From positions 1-64,000 of the forward strand of contig JAQGEF010000011.1 in NCBI GenBank assembly GCA_027854065.1: DNA of 64,000 nucleotides, in the 5' to 3' direction. The DNA comes from Polluticaenibacter yanchengensis. GTDB lineage: Bacteria > Bacteroidota > Bacteroidia > Chitinophagales > Chitinophagaceae. Of this stretch, positions 54,700-64,000 are shown piece after piece. The position numbers and the translations under genes are program-made. Within the stretch, counting starts at the first letter, position 1. Each line of letters starts with the position of its first letter. The notes beneath the pieces were generated by a model. The model searched no databases. It was not told the origin of the DNA and worked only from the letters and a program-made list of their open reading frames with translations.

Positions 54700-55797
54700 A
54701 TGTCAACGACAGCAACACTTACAGCAGCACAAGAAGCCACACAAAAGGCCTGGAGCAAACGCCCGTTAATCATCAGCGGCCCTTGTAGTGCGGAAACCGA
54801 AGAACAGGTAATAGCCACAGCACAACGCCTGGCAGCCACAGGCAAAGTAGATGTATTAAGAGCAGGTATCTGGAAACCACGTACCCGTCCGGGTATGTTT
54901 GAAGGCATTGGTACAAAAGGATTACCATGGTTACAAAAAGCAAAAGAACTGACGGGTTTACCGGTGGCTATAGAAGTAGCAACGGCTAAACAGGTGGAAG
55001 ATGCATTGCATTTTGATGTTGATATTTTATGGATTGGTGCACGTACCACCGTAAACCCTTTCTCTGTGCAGGAAATAGCTGATGCGCTTAAAGGCGTTGA
55101 GAATGTACCGGTATTGGTAAAAAATCCCATTAACCCTGATTTAGAACTTTGGGGTGGCGGCGTAGAACGTATTGCACGGGCAGGTATAAAACAAATCGGT
55201 TTAATCCACCGCGGGTTCAGTAACTATGGGAATACAGATTTCCGCAACGCGCCAATGTGGCACCTTGCTATTGAAATGAAACGCCGTTTTCCTGAAATGC
55301 CGATCATCTGTGACCCGTCACATATTTGCGGCCGCAGAGATACCTTACAGGATGTTGCTCAAAAAAGCGTTGACCTGCAATACGATGGCTTAATCGTTGA
55401 AAGTCACATAGATCCTGACAATGCCTGGAGTGATGCCAAACAACAGATTACACCGGAAACTTTAGCAGAATTACTTGGCAATATTACATGGCGTAAAGAA
55501 GATACGGGTTCTGCCGAATACCATGCAGCATTAGAAAAATTACGCCAGCAAATTGATCATCTGGATGATGAGATCTTCCAGATTTTAGGTAACCGTATTA
55601 AAATTGCCGAACAGATCGGCCAATATAAAAAAGACAATAACATTACCATTTTACAGACCAACCGTTGGAATGAAATTCTGGAAAGGGGTATTAAAAAAGG
55701 GGAAAAAACCGGGCTTACTGAAGAGTTCATTACCCGCTTTTTAGATGCTGTTCACATGGAAAGTATCAACCACCAGAATAAAATAATGAATAGCTAG
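54700..55797 (+). CDS. Bifunctional 3-deoxy-7-phosphoheptulonate synthase / chorismate mutase
   Basis: 365 residues. Residues ~1-262 are a DAHP synthase of the class I (KDOPS-like) group: PLIISGPCSAETEEQ, LRAGIWKPRTRPGMFEG, LVKNPINPDLELW, GLIHRGFS and ICDPSHICGRRD. Residues ~268-360 form an AroQ chorismate mutase: LEKLRQQIDHLDDEIFQILG and RIKIAEQIGQYKK. It links the first shikimate step with prephenate formation for Phe/Tyr, consistent with the upstream aromatic attenuator. Confidence 0.94.
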   Translation: MSTTATLTAAQEATQKAWSKRPLIISGPCSAETEEQVIATAQRLAATGKVDVLRAGIWKPRTRPGMFEGIGTKGLPWLQKAKELTGLPVAIEVATAKQVEDALHFDVDILWIGARTTVNPFSVQEIADALKGVENVPVLVKNPINPDLELWGGGVERIARAGIKQIGLIHRGFSNYGNTDFRNAPMWHLAIEMKRRFPEMPIICDPSHICGRRDTLQDVAQKSVDLQYDGLIVESHIDPDNAWSDAKQQITPETLAELLGNITWRKEDTGSAEYHAALEKLRQQIDHLDDEIFQILGNRIKIAEQIGQYKKDNNITILQTNRWNEILERGIKKGEKTGLTEEFITRFLDAVHMESINHQNKIMNS

Positions 55798-55802
55798 TAA
55801 TT

Positions 55803-55830
55803 AAAAGCCCTCCTTATTTGGAGGGCTTTT
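55803..55830. terminator. Terminator after DAHP synthase gene
   Basis: AAAAGCCCTCC (55803-55813) and GGAGGGCTTTT (55820-55830), a perfect 11-bp stem with loop TTATTT, 6 bases after the stop. It can serve both strands between the convergent DAHP synthase and RluA genes. Confidence 0.85.
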
Positions 55831-55895
55831 AATTTATAAAATAGGACGTATTATCCTATCTCTATTTCTTGACTAGTCCTGAAATAGCTATTTAC

Positions 55896-56624
55896 CTAAT
55901 CCCTTTTATTTTTCTCTAGTTGTTGCAATAATGCACGCATGTCTTTAAAAATATCAGCTTTCAGGTAATGTTTAGTACCATGTTGATCTTCAAACTTTAA
56001 GCTGTAAGCATGTAAGCCCAAACGGCCTAAAATCGGACGTTCTTCCAACTCATTTTTCGATAAATTGAATTTCTTTTTCAGGCTGGAAATAAGCACCGGT
56101 TTACCGTCACCATAAATCGGGTCACAAACAATAGCATTACCTACAAACTTACTGTGTACACGTATCTGGTGCGTACGCCCTGTATGTATATGATACTCTA
56201 CCAGGCTATATTTAGGATAGCTTTGTAATACCTTATAATCGGTATGCGAGGCTTTACCCTTTGCATGAATGATCATAGTACCTTTTTTAACAGGATGCTC
56301 AGATAATGGCTCCATAACTGAGCCGCTCTCCTCGCGAAGTTGCCCGTTCACCAAACCCCAGTATCGTTTTTCAATCTGCCGGTTCTGGAATAAATCTGAC
56401 AAATATTTATGCGTTTCGGCATTTTTTGCAAAAATCACTAAACCACTTGTATCCTTATCTATCCTGTGCACTACAAAAATATGTCCGTAAGCTGCTTCCA
56501 AAATACCTTTTACCGAGCTCAAACTGTTATCATGCCTGTCGGGTAACACTAACATACCACTTGGTTTGTTAATTGCTAAAAAATCATCGTTCTCAAACAC
56601 TATTTCAAAAGGAAGTTTTGCCAT
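55896..56624 (-). CDS. RluA-family pseudouridine synthase
   Basis: About 242 residues from the ATG at 56622-56624 (MAKLPFEIVFENDDFLAINKP), in agreement with family starts; the longer frame adds MRYLKYHQICS. The catalytic motif is FVVHRIDKDTSGLVIFAKN (Asp in HRIDxxTSG), followed by YHIHTGRTHQIRVH and the late DPIYGD. Target rRNA or tRNA position is unknown. No S4 domain is present. Confidence 0.92.
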   Translation of the reverse strand: MAKLPFEIVFENDDFLAINKPSGMLVLPDRHDNSLSSVKGILEAAYGHIFVVHRIDKDTSGLVIFAKNAETHKYLSDLFQNRQIEKRYWGLVNGQLREESGSVMEPLSEHPVKKGTMIIHAKGKASHTDYKVLQSYPKYSLVEYHIHTGRTHQIRVHSKFVGNAIVCDPIYGDGKPVLISSLKKKFNLSKNELEERPILGRLGLHAYSLKFEDQHGTKHYLKADIFKDMRALLQQLEKNKRD

Positions 56625-56716
56625 GCTGCAAATTTGATGATATTTTAGGTAACGCATTTCACTAAATAGGAATTTTTGTTATAAATTGGCGTTTTAACAA
56701 TTTCTACAGGCGTTTT

Positions 56717-57283
56717 ATGGATTTTGATTACGAGATAACACTGGAAAGACCAAGTTTCAAAGCGATTAATACCATCAGTGTTTTCCTGATAATATTGTTC
56801 CTGGTTACTTTTTTATATACACTGGTCCTAAAAGGCATTACTGCCTACAACATGCCACTGCTTTTAGTGCCTGTAATTATCCTTTTCTTAATGTTTAGGG
56901 GCTTTTTGCAACGCAGGAATCCCGAGTTTATTACAATGTATAAAGTTGAACTTTATATTTGTGCTATTGGATGGTTTGCCAGTTCTCAGAATACCCCGTT
57001 TATGATTCTGGGAATTTTGTATGCACTTTTAGGTGCCGGTGAAAAATACATTAAGGCACCGGAAAAATGGTTCTTTAACGATAAAGAAATTACCAGGAAG
57101 CAGTGGAAGGTGAAAAAATACCAATGGGTAGAAGTGGAGAATGTAGTGATAAGAGATAATTTATTTACGCTGGATTTAAGGACGAACGAAATTATCCAAA
57201 ACAAGCTGGAAATGCCAATAGAAAAGAGCATGGAAACTGAATTCAACAACTGGGCGAAACAGCAGGTACATTTTAAAGCATAA
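56717..57283 (+). CDS. Conserved membrane protein of unknown function
   Basis: 188 residues. Four helix-like segments: VFLIILFLVTFLYTLVL, MPLLLVPVIILFLMF, VELYICAIGWFAS and MILGILYALLGAG, then a cytosolic domain (KWFFNDKEITRKQWKVKKYQWVEVENV). I do not recognise a family. It lies 69 bp before the S9 peptidase gene. Confidence 0.75.
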   Translation: MDFDYEITLERPSFKAINTISVFLIILFLVTFLYTLVLKGITAYNMPLLLVPVIILFLMFRGFLQRRNPEFITMYKVELYICAIGWFASSQNTPFMILGILYALLGAGEKYIKAPEKWFFNDKEITRKQWKVKKYQWVEVENVVIRDNLFTLDLRTNEIIQNKLEMPIEKSMETEFNNWAKQQVHFKA

Positions 57284-57352
57284 AATTATTAACATTAGCG
57301 ATTGAATCAAAGCATTTAAATCGTCAAAAGAAGAATTATAAACAATTACATA

Positions 57353-59836
57353 ATGCGAACAAAAGCTGTATTAATGGCAATGTTGGTTGCTGTAAGTTTA
57401 GGTGGCAATGCCCAAACTAAAGCGAATTATCAACAAGCGGCCAAATATTCACCGTCCAGAGTCAGTAAACTAATATTCAGCCAAAGCGTTACACCTAACT
57501 GGCTAAAGAACAGTGACCGCTTCTGGTACACTTATCAAACGTCATCCGGCAAAAACTGGTACATAGTAGATCCGGTAAAGGCTGAGAAAAAACTGATGTT
57601 TGATAATGGCAAAATAGCTTCAGAGCTTACAAAAATCGTTAAAGATCCGTTTGATGCTTTAAACCTGCCAATTGACAGTTTATTCTTTTTAAAAGATGAA
57701 AACTGGATCCAGTTTCAAATAAGAAGTACCATTGATGAAGTAAAAAAAGATACTTCTTCAAAAGATAAGAAAGATAAAAAGGAAGTAAAAACAAAAAAAA
57801 TGTTTTACTTCAAATACAACCTTAATACCCGTGAGCTCGTAGAAGTAAAAGATTTTGTCGGCAATAAAAAAAGACCAATCTGGGCTAATATTTCCCCGGA
57901 TTCCTCTATTGTTCTTTTTGGTAAAAATGAGAACTTATGGATGATGGATAAAGCCAACTTCCTTAAAGCACTGGAAAAAGAAGAAGATTCTACCATTGTT
58001 CAGACGCAGTTAACCTTTGATGGCGAAAAAGACTACAGCTATTATGGTGGCGGCGTTTACAGCGGCAGAAATGAAACCAATGTTGACGAAAAAAAGAATA
58101 AGGATAAACGCAAAGCAGTGTACGTGAACTGGAGTCCTAACGGTAAAAACTTTGCGTTGCTAAGGTCCGATGTGAGAATGCTGGAAGATTTCTGGGTATT
58201 GAACAGCGTGGCACTGCCCCGCCCTACTTTAGAAACCTACAAATACTGGATGGCAGGTGAAAAAGAGATGCCTACCACGGAATTGTATATTTTTAATGTA
58301 GATACCAAACAGAAAAGAACGATAAAACTAAATAGCTTTAAAGGAGATGATGTAAATATTTATCGCCAGCCGGTTAAGGAACGTGATAAAAATGACGGTT
58401 ACCGTCCTTCATACTGGTTAGGTGACGATGAAAAATTTTATTTATCTATTACCTCCCGCGACCTTAAAGACATTCAGCAGGCGGTAGTGTACCTGAATAC
58501 CGATTCTTCTAAAACATTGGTTACTGAAAGTTTAAATACTTATGTTGACATACAGCAACCGGATTTAATTAACGGCGGTAAAGAATTTATTGAATGGAGT
58601 GAACAGGACGGCTGGGCGCACTTATATTTATACGATGGTAATGGTAAATTGAAAAACCAGATCACCAGCGGCGAGTTCCACGTAAGTACTGTTGAGCGCA
58701 TTGATGAAAAAACAAGGACCGTTTACTTTACTGCCAATGGCAGGGAGAAAGATGAAGACCCTTATTATTTCCATTTGTACAGTGCTAATTTCGATGGCAG
58801 CAATCTGAAATTATTGAATAGTGGCAACTTCTCTAATGACATTTCAATGAATGACAATGCTACCTATTTCGTCAACAATGCTTCCAGGGTAAATACCGCC
58901 CCTAAATCTGCTTTATACAATAACCAGGGCCGTAAAATTTTAGACCTCGAAACAACGGACTTAAAGAACCTTTTAGCGACTGGCTATAAATTTCCTGAAC
59001 CATTTACTGTAAAAGCAGCTGATGGCATTACAGATTTGTACGGCGTAATGTACAAGCCATTTGATTTTGACAGCACTAAAAAATACCCGTTGATAGAGTA
59101 TGTATATCCGGGCCCGCAAACAGAGGCTGTCAATAAAGCTTTCAACAGAGGCTTCGATAGAATTGACCGTTTGGCTCAACTGGGTTTCATTGTTATCACT
59201 GTTGGTAACCGCGGTGGCCACCCGGACAGAAGCAAGGCATATCACAACTATGGCTATGGCAATCTTCGTGACTATGGCTTAGCAGACAAAAAAGCTGCTG
59301 CTGAGCAATTGGCAGACAGATACTCATTCATCGATGGTGAAAAAGTGGGTATTCACGGACACAGTGGCGGTGGCTTTATGAGCACTGCGGCAATGCTGGT
59401 TTACCCGGATTTCTTTAAAGTTGCTGTAAGCAACGCCGGTAACCATGACAATAGTATTTATAACCGCTGGTGGAGTGAAAAGCACCACGGTGTAAAAAGA
59501 GAGATCAGTGAAAAAGGTGATACTTCGTTTGTATATAACATCGAAAAAAATCCGGATATCGCCAAAAACCTTAAAGGCCGATTAATGCTCATTCATGGTG
59601 AGATAGACAACAATGTACACCCGGCAAATACCATGCGTGTAGTAAATGCTTTAATCAAAGCGAATAAGCGTTTCGATATGTTATTGCTGCCAAACCAACG
59701 CCATGCATTCGGCGACATGACTGAATACTGGTTCTGGAAAACAGCAGATTATTTTAGCAAATATCTGTTAGGCGACAACACAGAACGCCCGGTAGATATC
59801 ACGGAATTAAACAACGATATACCTCAACGCAGGTAA
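57353..59836 (+). CDS. S9-family (DPP IV-like) secreted peptidase
   Basis: 827 residues with signal peptide ending LGGNAQ. An N-terminal beta-propeller region (~70-560) precedes the alpha/beta hydrolase. Catalytic triad: Ser671 in IHGHSGGGFMS, Asp752 in IHGEIDNNVHP and His784 in LPNQRHAFGD. The DPP IV-type domain family cleaves X-Pro or short peptides. Followed by a strong terminator. Likely periplasmic or outer-membrane-associated. Confidence 0.92.
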   Translation: MRTKAVLMAMLVAVSLGGNAQTKANYQQAAKYSPSRVSKLIFSQSVTPNWLKNSDRFWYTYQTSSGKNWYIVDPVKAEKKLMFDNGKIASELTKIVKDPFDALNLPIDSLFFLKDENWIQFQIRSTIDEVKKDTSSKDKKDKKEVKTKKMFYFKYNLNTRELVEVKDFVGNKKRPIWANISPDSSIVLFGKNENLWMMDKANFLKALEKEEDSTIVQTQLTFDGEKDYSYYGGGVYSGRNETNVDEKKNKDKRKAVYVNWSPNGKNFALLRSDVRMLEDFWVLNSVALPRPTLETYKYWMAGEKEMPTTELYIFNVDTKQKRTIKLNSFKGDDVNIYRQPVKERDKNDGYRPSYWLGDDEKFYLSITSRDLKDIQQAVVYLNTDSSKTLVTESLNTYVDIQQPDLINGGKEFIEWSEQDGWAHLYLYDGNGKLKNQITSGEFHVSTVERIDEKTRTVYFTANGREKDEDPYYFHLYSANFDGSNLKLLNSGNFSNDISMNDNATYFVNNASRVNTAPKSALYNNQGRKILDLETTDLKNLLATGYKFPEPFTVKAADGITDLYGVMYKPFDFDSTKKYPLIEYVYPGPQTEAVNKAFNRGFDRIDRLAQLGFIVITVGNRGGHPDRSKAYHNYGYGNLRDYGLADKKAAAEQLADRYSFIDGEKVGIHGHSGGGFMSTAAMLVYPDFFKVAVSNAGNHDNSIYNRWWSEKHHGVKREISEKGDTSFVYNIEKNPDIAKNLKGRLMLIHGEIDNNVHPANTMRVVNALIKANKRFDMLLLPNQRHAFGDMTEYWFWKTADYFSKYLLGDNTERPVDITELNNDIPQRR

Positions 59837-59847
59837 TAATAAAACAT

Positions 59848-59879
59848 AAAGACGCAGATCACACACTGCGTCTTTTTTT
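59848..59879 (+). terminator. Terminator of S9 peptidase gene
   Basis: AAAGACGCAG (59848-59857) and CTGCGTCTTT (59866-59875) with an 8-base loop, followed by more T. It lies 11 bases past the stop codon. Confidence 0.85.
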
Positions 59880-60094
59880 ATGCATCTTTATATCAATTTT
59901 TCTTTTTTTTCTGAGCCGTCAGATGTACTACTATTAAGCATCGTTGTGTCACTCCCTGCAACGGCATTTTCATTATTCATCAAAAACAGCATGTTACCAT
60001 TGCTAAAAATAAAGCCCCTGAACACCGTCAATAATAAATACACTCTTTTTTATATAAAAAATATATTTAAATTTATAATTAAAACTAAAGTAAA

Positions 60095-61150
60095 ATGAAG
60101 TTTTTATTGACACTGTTCATTTTTGTAAGCATATTTACCCTGGCAAAATCCCAGAATAACAGTACGGTTATTAGAACAAAGTTTACAGCGCCCTCCCTAT
60201 TGCATAATAGCGTAGGAGAACCGGCTGAAAAAACAATATCCATTTATTTGCCGCCGGGTTATCATAAAGGAAAACATCATTACCCTGTTATTTATTTTTT
60301 ACATGGCTATTTTGGTAATGACAGTTTATTAATGAACGTATGGCTGAACTTAAAACAATTAATGGATACGGCTATTATTAAAGGTAAAATAAAGCCCGTT
60401 ATTGTGGTAGCGCCCAACAGTGAGACCAAACTGGGTGGTAGTTTTTATACAAATTCAACTGTAGCCGGTAACTGGGCCGATTATATTGGTAAGGATGTGG
60501 TGAACTACATAGATAAAAACTACAGGACCATTGCTAAAAAGGAAGCAAGGGGCTTGTCCGGGCATTCTATGGGTGGCAATGGCGCGCTAAAATTAGCAAT
60601 GCAATTTCCCGATGTTTTTGGAATAGTGTATGCAATGAGCCCTGCAGTACTTAACTGGCACAGTGATTTTACTGTTCAGAACCCTTCATTTAAAATAGCG
60701 GTCAATGCTAAAAATGACAGTGAAGTTATGTCCGGCATCAATAGTTTTGAGAAGTTTTATAGCGCTGTTTTTAGTGCCATGGCCAGGGCTTATTCTTCTA
60801 ACATTTCCGCTACAGCCCTAAAAGCAGATTTCCCGGTAAAATATATTAATGATACTGCTGTCATCAATAATGATATTAAAGCGGTATGGGAAGCGCAGTT
60901 TCCTTATAACCAGGTTGATAAATACCAGGATGCTTTAAAATCTTTGGTCGCTTTAAAAATGGACTGGGGCCGTAATGATGAATTCATCCATATCCCATTT
61001 ACCGCTTTAGAATTCAGTAAAAAATTGGAATCATTAAATATCCCTCATTTTTCGGAAGAATATTTGGGCACACACAGTAATATGCAGAACGGGTTTACCG
61101 GCAGGGTCTATACGGACATGATCCCCTTTTTTGATATGTATTTTAAATAA
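60095..61150 (+). CDS. Secreted esterase of the esterase-D/antigen-85-like family
   Basis: 351 residues with signal peptide ending LAKSQN. Family markers: KTISIYLPPGYHKGKHHYPV, IYFLHGYFGND, VVVAPNSETKLGGSFYTNS and the nucleophile GLSGHSMGGNGALK (Ser158). Asp/His later near WGRNDEF and LGTHSNM complete the triad by position. Substrate unknown; acyl esters, glycan-linked or feruloyl, are possible. Confidence 0.87.
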   Translation: MKFLLTLFIFVSIFTLAKSQNNSTVIRTKFTAPSLLHNSVGEPAEKTISIYLPPGYHKGKHHYPVIYFLHGYFGNDSLLMNVWLNLKQLMDTAIIKGKIKPVIVVAPNSETKLGGSFYTNSTVAGNWADYIGKDVVNYIDKNYRTIAKKEARGLSGHSMGGNGALKLAMQFPDVFGIVYAMSPAVLNWHSDFTVQNPSFKIAVNAKNDSEVMSGINSFEKFYSAVFSAMARAYSSNISATALKADFPVKYINDTAVINNDIKAVWEAQFPYNQVDKYQDALKSLVALKMDWGRNDEFIHIPFTALEFSKKLESLNIPHFSEEYLGTHSNMQNGFTGRVYTDMIPFFDMYFK

Positions 61151-61586
61151 GTAAGGCATACTTAATACCCTTCCCCCGGCAGATATGGAAATAAAAGTAC
61201 TGATTAATACAGGTTTGATATATTACTGCCCTTGCATTTTTAGTGCATAGAAAACTATCCGGAGTTACTGCAGCCATTTTTAGGATAAACCGTCCTCACT
61301 CCAAAATATGTGGAAACTTTCCACTTGATTTAATGCTGTTTTTTAAGGAAATTTGCCGTTGCTTTACCTGGTATCATTTGCATGGTTGCATTATAGAATT
61401 ACAAATGCTGAAGGGCTGCGGCATGCGTGGGTGGCGAGGCACGAGCCAGTGCGACGCAGGAGCACCGAGCGTAGCGGAGCCCTGAGCACGCCGTACAAAT
61501 GTTTCGTTATATTCTGTGGATGACAGCCCCGGATAAACCCGGTAAAGGATTTTTTTGATTAACTTTAGAGGCTTAGAATTATTATT
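61151..61586. other. Intergenic region with repeat copy 5 upstream of dnaE
   Basis: 436 bp between the esterase and dnaE. Holds the hairpin repeat at 61411-61530. 61151-61410 is otherwise unremarkable; no ORF is credible. A near-match to TAnnTTTG (TAACTTTA) lies around 61559-61566 before dnaE. Confidence 0.45.
61411..61530 (+). repeat. Intergenic hairpin repeat, copy 5
   Basis: Begins AAGGGCTGCGGCATGCGTGG then GTGGCGAGGCACGAGCC and ends TGGATGACAGCCCC. Contains the 20-base core at 61449-61468. Its right part diverges (GCGTAGCGGAGCCCTGAGCACGCC) but can still pair with the left arm, with compensating changes. Confidence 0.75.
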
Positions 61587-64000
61587 ATGAATCGATTTTC
61601 TCACTTGCATGTACATACCCAATACTCCTTGCTGGACGGGGCCGCATCTATTAGTTCGTTATACAAAAAAGCGAATAAATTCAATATGCCGGCACTGGCC
61701 ATTACGGACCACGGGAATATGTTTGGCGTTTTTGATTTTGTGGCAGAGGCCTGGAAGAATACAAAAAACATAGGCAAGGATGAAAACGGGAAAGATATTA
61801 TAGAACCGGTGGTGAAACCGGTGGTGGGTTGTGAGTTTTACGTGGTGGAAAACCGGCATCAGAAAGCATTTACCGGTGGTGCTAAGGATAAACGCTTTCA
61901 CCAGGTATTGCTGGCGAAAAATAAAAAAGGTTATGAGAACCTGGTTAAACTAACCTCTCTGGGTTATATTGAGGGTTTGTATGGTAAGTATCCGCGTATT
62001 GATAAAGAACTGATCCTGAAATATAGTGAAGGATTAATTGCAACAACCTGTTGTATAGGTGCATCGGTACCGCAGGCCATCCTGTTTAAAAGTGAAGAAG
62101 AGGCTGAAAAAGAATTCAAATGGTGGCTGGACGTGTTTGGTGAAGATTATTTTGTGGAATTGCAGCGCCATAACATGAAGGAACAGGAGCAGATAAATGC
62201 GGTGCTGATAAAGTTTGCCAAAAAGCACAATGTACCGATGATTGCCACCAATGACAGTCATTATACGGATAAGGACGACTACAATGCCCACGATATCCTG
62301 CTATGTGTGAATACCGGTGAGAAACAGAGCACTCCCGGCTTTGATGATATTACGGCGGATGATACGGCTGTAAAAAACAAGCGTTTTAAATTCCCGAACG
62401 ACCAGTTTTATTTTAAGAGCCCGGAGGAAATGACACAATTGTTCAATGATATACCGGAGAGTATAGATAATACGCAAATGATTGTGGACAGAGTGGAAGT
62501 GCTGAACCTGAAAAAGGATATTTTACTACCGGCATTTCCTATTCCTAAAGCGTTCCAGATACATGAGGACAACAACCTGAACCAGTGGGAATACCTGCAG
62601 CACATTACTTACGAGGGTGCTAAACAACGCTATGGTGAGATCAGCGGTACGAATAAAGAGCGGATCGATTTTGAGCTCTTTACTATTAAAACGATGGGTT
62701 TTGCGGGTTACTTCCTTATCGTGAGCGACTTTATTAAGGCCGGGCGTGACCTGGGTGTATTCGTAGGCCCCGGCCGTGGATCCGCTGCCGGTAGCGCAGT
62801 GGCTTACTGTATTGGTATTACAAATATTGACCCGATTAAGTATAACCTGCTTTTTGAGCGTTTCCTGAATCCTGACCGTAAGAGCATGCCCGATATTGAT
62901 ACGGACTTTGATGATGACGGCCGTGCGAAAGTATTGAACTATGTGGTAGAGAAATATGGGGCGAACCAGGTAGCACAGATTGTAACTTACGGTACAATGG
63001 CTGCAAAAAGTGCCATTAAAGATGTGGCGCGGGTGATGGACCTGCCCTTGCAGGACAGCAATATGCTGGCTAAATTGGTACCTGACAAACCGGGTACAAA
63101 CCTGGGCAGGATGCTGAAAGCGCCATTTACAAAGAAAGAGGCACCGGATGGTGTTAAAAGTATTGAAGAAAAAGAAGGCTTATCTCCTGAAGACCTTGAA
63201 AATGTAAAAAAACTCCGGGAATATTATAACGGCAAGGATATACTGGCGGATGTACTGCATGAAGCGGAGCGCCTGGAAGGCTCTATCCGGAATACGGGTA
63301 TCCACGCAGCCGGTATTATCATCGCTCCTAAAGATTTAACAGAACTGATTCCTGTAAGTATCAGTAAGGAGACGCCTTTATGGATTACACAGATCGAGGG
63401 TAAAAGCATTGAAGAGGCGGGTGTTATTAAGATGGACTTTCTGGGATTAAAAACACTGAGCATCTTAAAGACCTGCCTGCGCCTGATTAAACAGAATCAC
63501 GGGATTGATATTAACCCGGATGACCTGCCACTGGACGATGAAGAAACTTACAGGCTGTACCAGCGGGGTGAAACAAATGCAACGTTCCAGTTTGAGAGCC
63601 CGGGGATGCAGAAGCACCTGCGTGACCTGAAACCCGATCAGTTTGCAGATTTAATCGCTATGAATGCCTTGTACCGCCCGGGCCCTTTGCAGTACATCCC
63701 GAACTTTATTGCCCGGAAACATGGCCGCGAGGAAATTGTATATGATTTGCCTGAAATGGAAGAATACCTGGCTGAAACCTACGGCATTACGGTGTACCAG
63801 GAGCAGGTGATGCTGCTGAGTCAGAGTATTGGCGGCTTTAGTAAGGGCAATGCGGACGTATTGCGGAAAGCAATGGGTAAAAAAGACCGTAAAACGCTGG
63901 ATAAAATGAAGGGCCAGTTTATTGATGGTGCTGTGGCCAAAGGGCATCCTGCAGATAAACTGGAGAAGATATGGACGGACTGGGAAGCTTTTGCGCAGTA
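61587..64000 (+). CDS. dnaE: DNA polymerase III subunit alpha, 5' part
   Basis: Partial: starts at ATG 61587 and runs off the right edge after ~804 codons. N-terminal PHP domain: FSHLHVHTQYSLLDGAASIS and ITDHGNMFG. The palm carries FVGPGRGSAAGSAVAYC and the catalytic PDIDTDFDDDGR with two acidic triplets. Length so far is about two-thirds of a full DnaE. Essential replicative polymerase; the only gene cut by the window. Confidence 0.96.
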   Translation, partial: MNRFSHLHVHTQYSLLDGAASISSLYKKANKFNMPALAITDHGNMFGVFDFVAEAWKNTKNIGKDENGKDIIEPVVKPVVGCEFYVVENRHQKAFTGGAKDKRFHQVLLAKNKKGYENLVKLTSLGYIEGLYGKYPRIDKELILKYSEGLIATTCCIGASVPQAILFKSEEEAEKEFKWWLDVFGEDYFVELQRHNMKEQEQINAVLIKFAKKHNVPMIATNDSHYTDKDDYNAHDILLCVNTGEKQSTPGFDDITADDTAVKNKRFKFPNDQFYFKSPEEMTQLFNDIPESIDNTQMIVDRVEVLNLKKDILLPAFPIPKAFQIHEDNNLNQWEYLQHITYEGAKQRYGEISGTNKERIDFELFTIKTMGFAGYFLIVSDFIKAGRDLGVFVGPGRGSAAGSAVAYCIGITNIDPIKYNLLFERFLNPDRKSMPDIDTDFDDDGRAKVLNYVVEKYGANQVAQIVTYGTMAAKSAIKDVARVMDLPLQDSNMLAKLVPDKPGTNLGRMLKAPFTKKEAPDGVKSIEEKEGLSPEDLENVKKLREYYNGKDILADVLHEAERLEGSIRNTGIHAAGIIIAPKDLTELIPVSISKETPLWITQIEGKSIEEAGVIKMDFLGLKTLSILKTCLRLIKQNHGIDINPDDLPLDDEETYRLYQRGETNATFQFESPGMQKHLRDLKPDQFADLIAMNALYRPGPLQYIPNFIARKHGREEIVYDLPEMEEYLAETYGITVYQEQVMLLSQSIGGFSKGNADVLRKAMGKKDRKTLDKMKGQFIDGAVAKGHPADKLEKIWTDWEAFAQ

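Noticed and set aside
30060..61530. CRISPR array interpretation of the repeated elements
   Set aside because: Copies are kilobases apart, unequal in length and without regular spacers; no cas genes are present.

Overview
The window looks like a chromosomal segment of a Bacteroidota bacterium, most likely of the Chitinophagaceae/Sphingobacteriia type. Reasons seen in the sequence: AT-rich intergenic DNA, several promoters of the TTG-N19-22-TAnnTTTG type, type IX secretion genes (PorW/SprE-like and PorP/SprF-like) and a secreted nuclease with a C-terminal YPNP sorting domain, BshA (bacillithiol), LytTR and AraC regulators, and a flexirubin/aryl-polyene-like gene set. No plasmid, phage or CRISPR signals were seen.

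Layout. 0.3-8 kb: secreted nuclease, then a rightward run ubiX, thioesterase, xseA, xseB, SGNH esterase and a glycosyltransferase, facing a threonine aldolase. 8-14 kb: small leftward genes (zinc-ribbon/alpha-CTD-like protein, outer-membrane barrel, SprT-like protein, membrane proteins) and the large porW/sprE-like gene. 14.3-24.0 kb: a tightly overlapping six-gene leftward operon (PaaK-like ligase, C45 lipoprotein, FAD desaturase-like protein, MMPL-PlsC-methyltransferase-like fusion, GT2-DUF2062 fusion, hotdog dehydratase). This matches the membrane and tailoring half of flexirubin/aryl-polyene loci; no ketosynthase or acyl carrier protein is present in the window. 24.4-28.2 kb: NlpE-like lipoprotein, AraC regulator, siderophore-interacting flavoprotein, small protein, VOC protein and a phytanoyl-CoA dioxygenase-like protein. 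28.2-34.5 kb: B12-binding radical SAM protein, PorP/SprF, macro-domain protein, rplT-rpmI with its own promoter and a structured leader, glycosyltransferase. 34.6-41.5 kb: histidine phosphatase, LytTR response regulator with TPR histidine kinase, AraC regulator, secreted protein, CocE hydrolase. 41.7-46.7 kb: tRNA-Ser(GGA), ABC ATPase, RarD-like transporter, YcxB-like protein, and two genes (SRPBCC membrane protein, VIT1-like transporter) whose flanks look like Bacteroidota gene cassettes. 46.9-54.2 kb: MksE-like protein, bshA, GT2, amino-acid permease, TIGR01777 epimerase, LLM flavin oxidoreductase. 54.5-64 kb: an aromatic leader-peptide attenuator in front of a DAHP synthase-chorismate mutase fusion, RluA pseudouridine synthase, S9 peptidase, esterase, and the first ~804 codons of dnaE running off the right edge.

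The two most interesting non-coding signals are: (1) at 54489-54655, a complete transcription attenuator with a 17-residue leader peptide containing nine Phe/Tyr, mutually exclusive hairpins and a U-tract, placed before the first enzyme of aromatic amino-acid synthesis; and (2) a family of five 105-170 bp intergenic hairpin elements (30060, 41540, 48819, 53052, 61411) with shared ends, three of which share an identical 20-base core.

The first 278 bases and the gaps at 38010-38304 and 54232-54488 show no gene that I can support.
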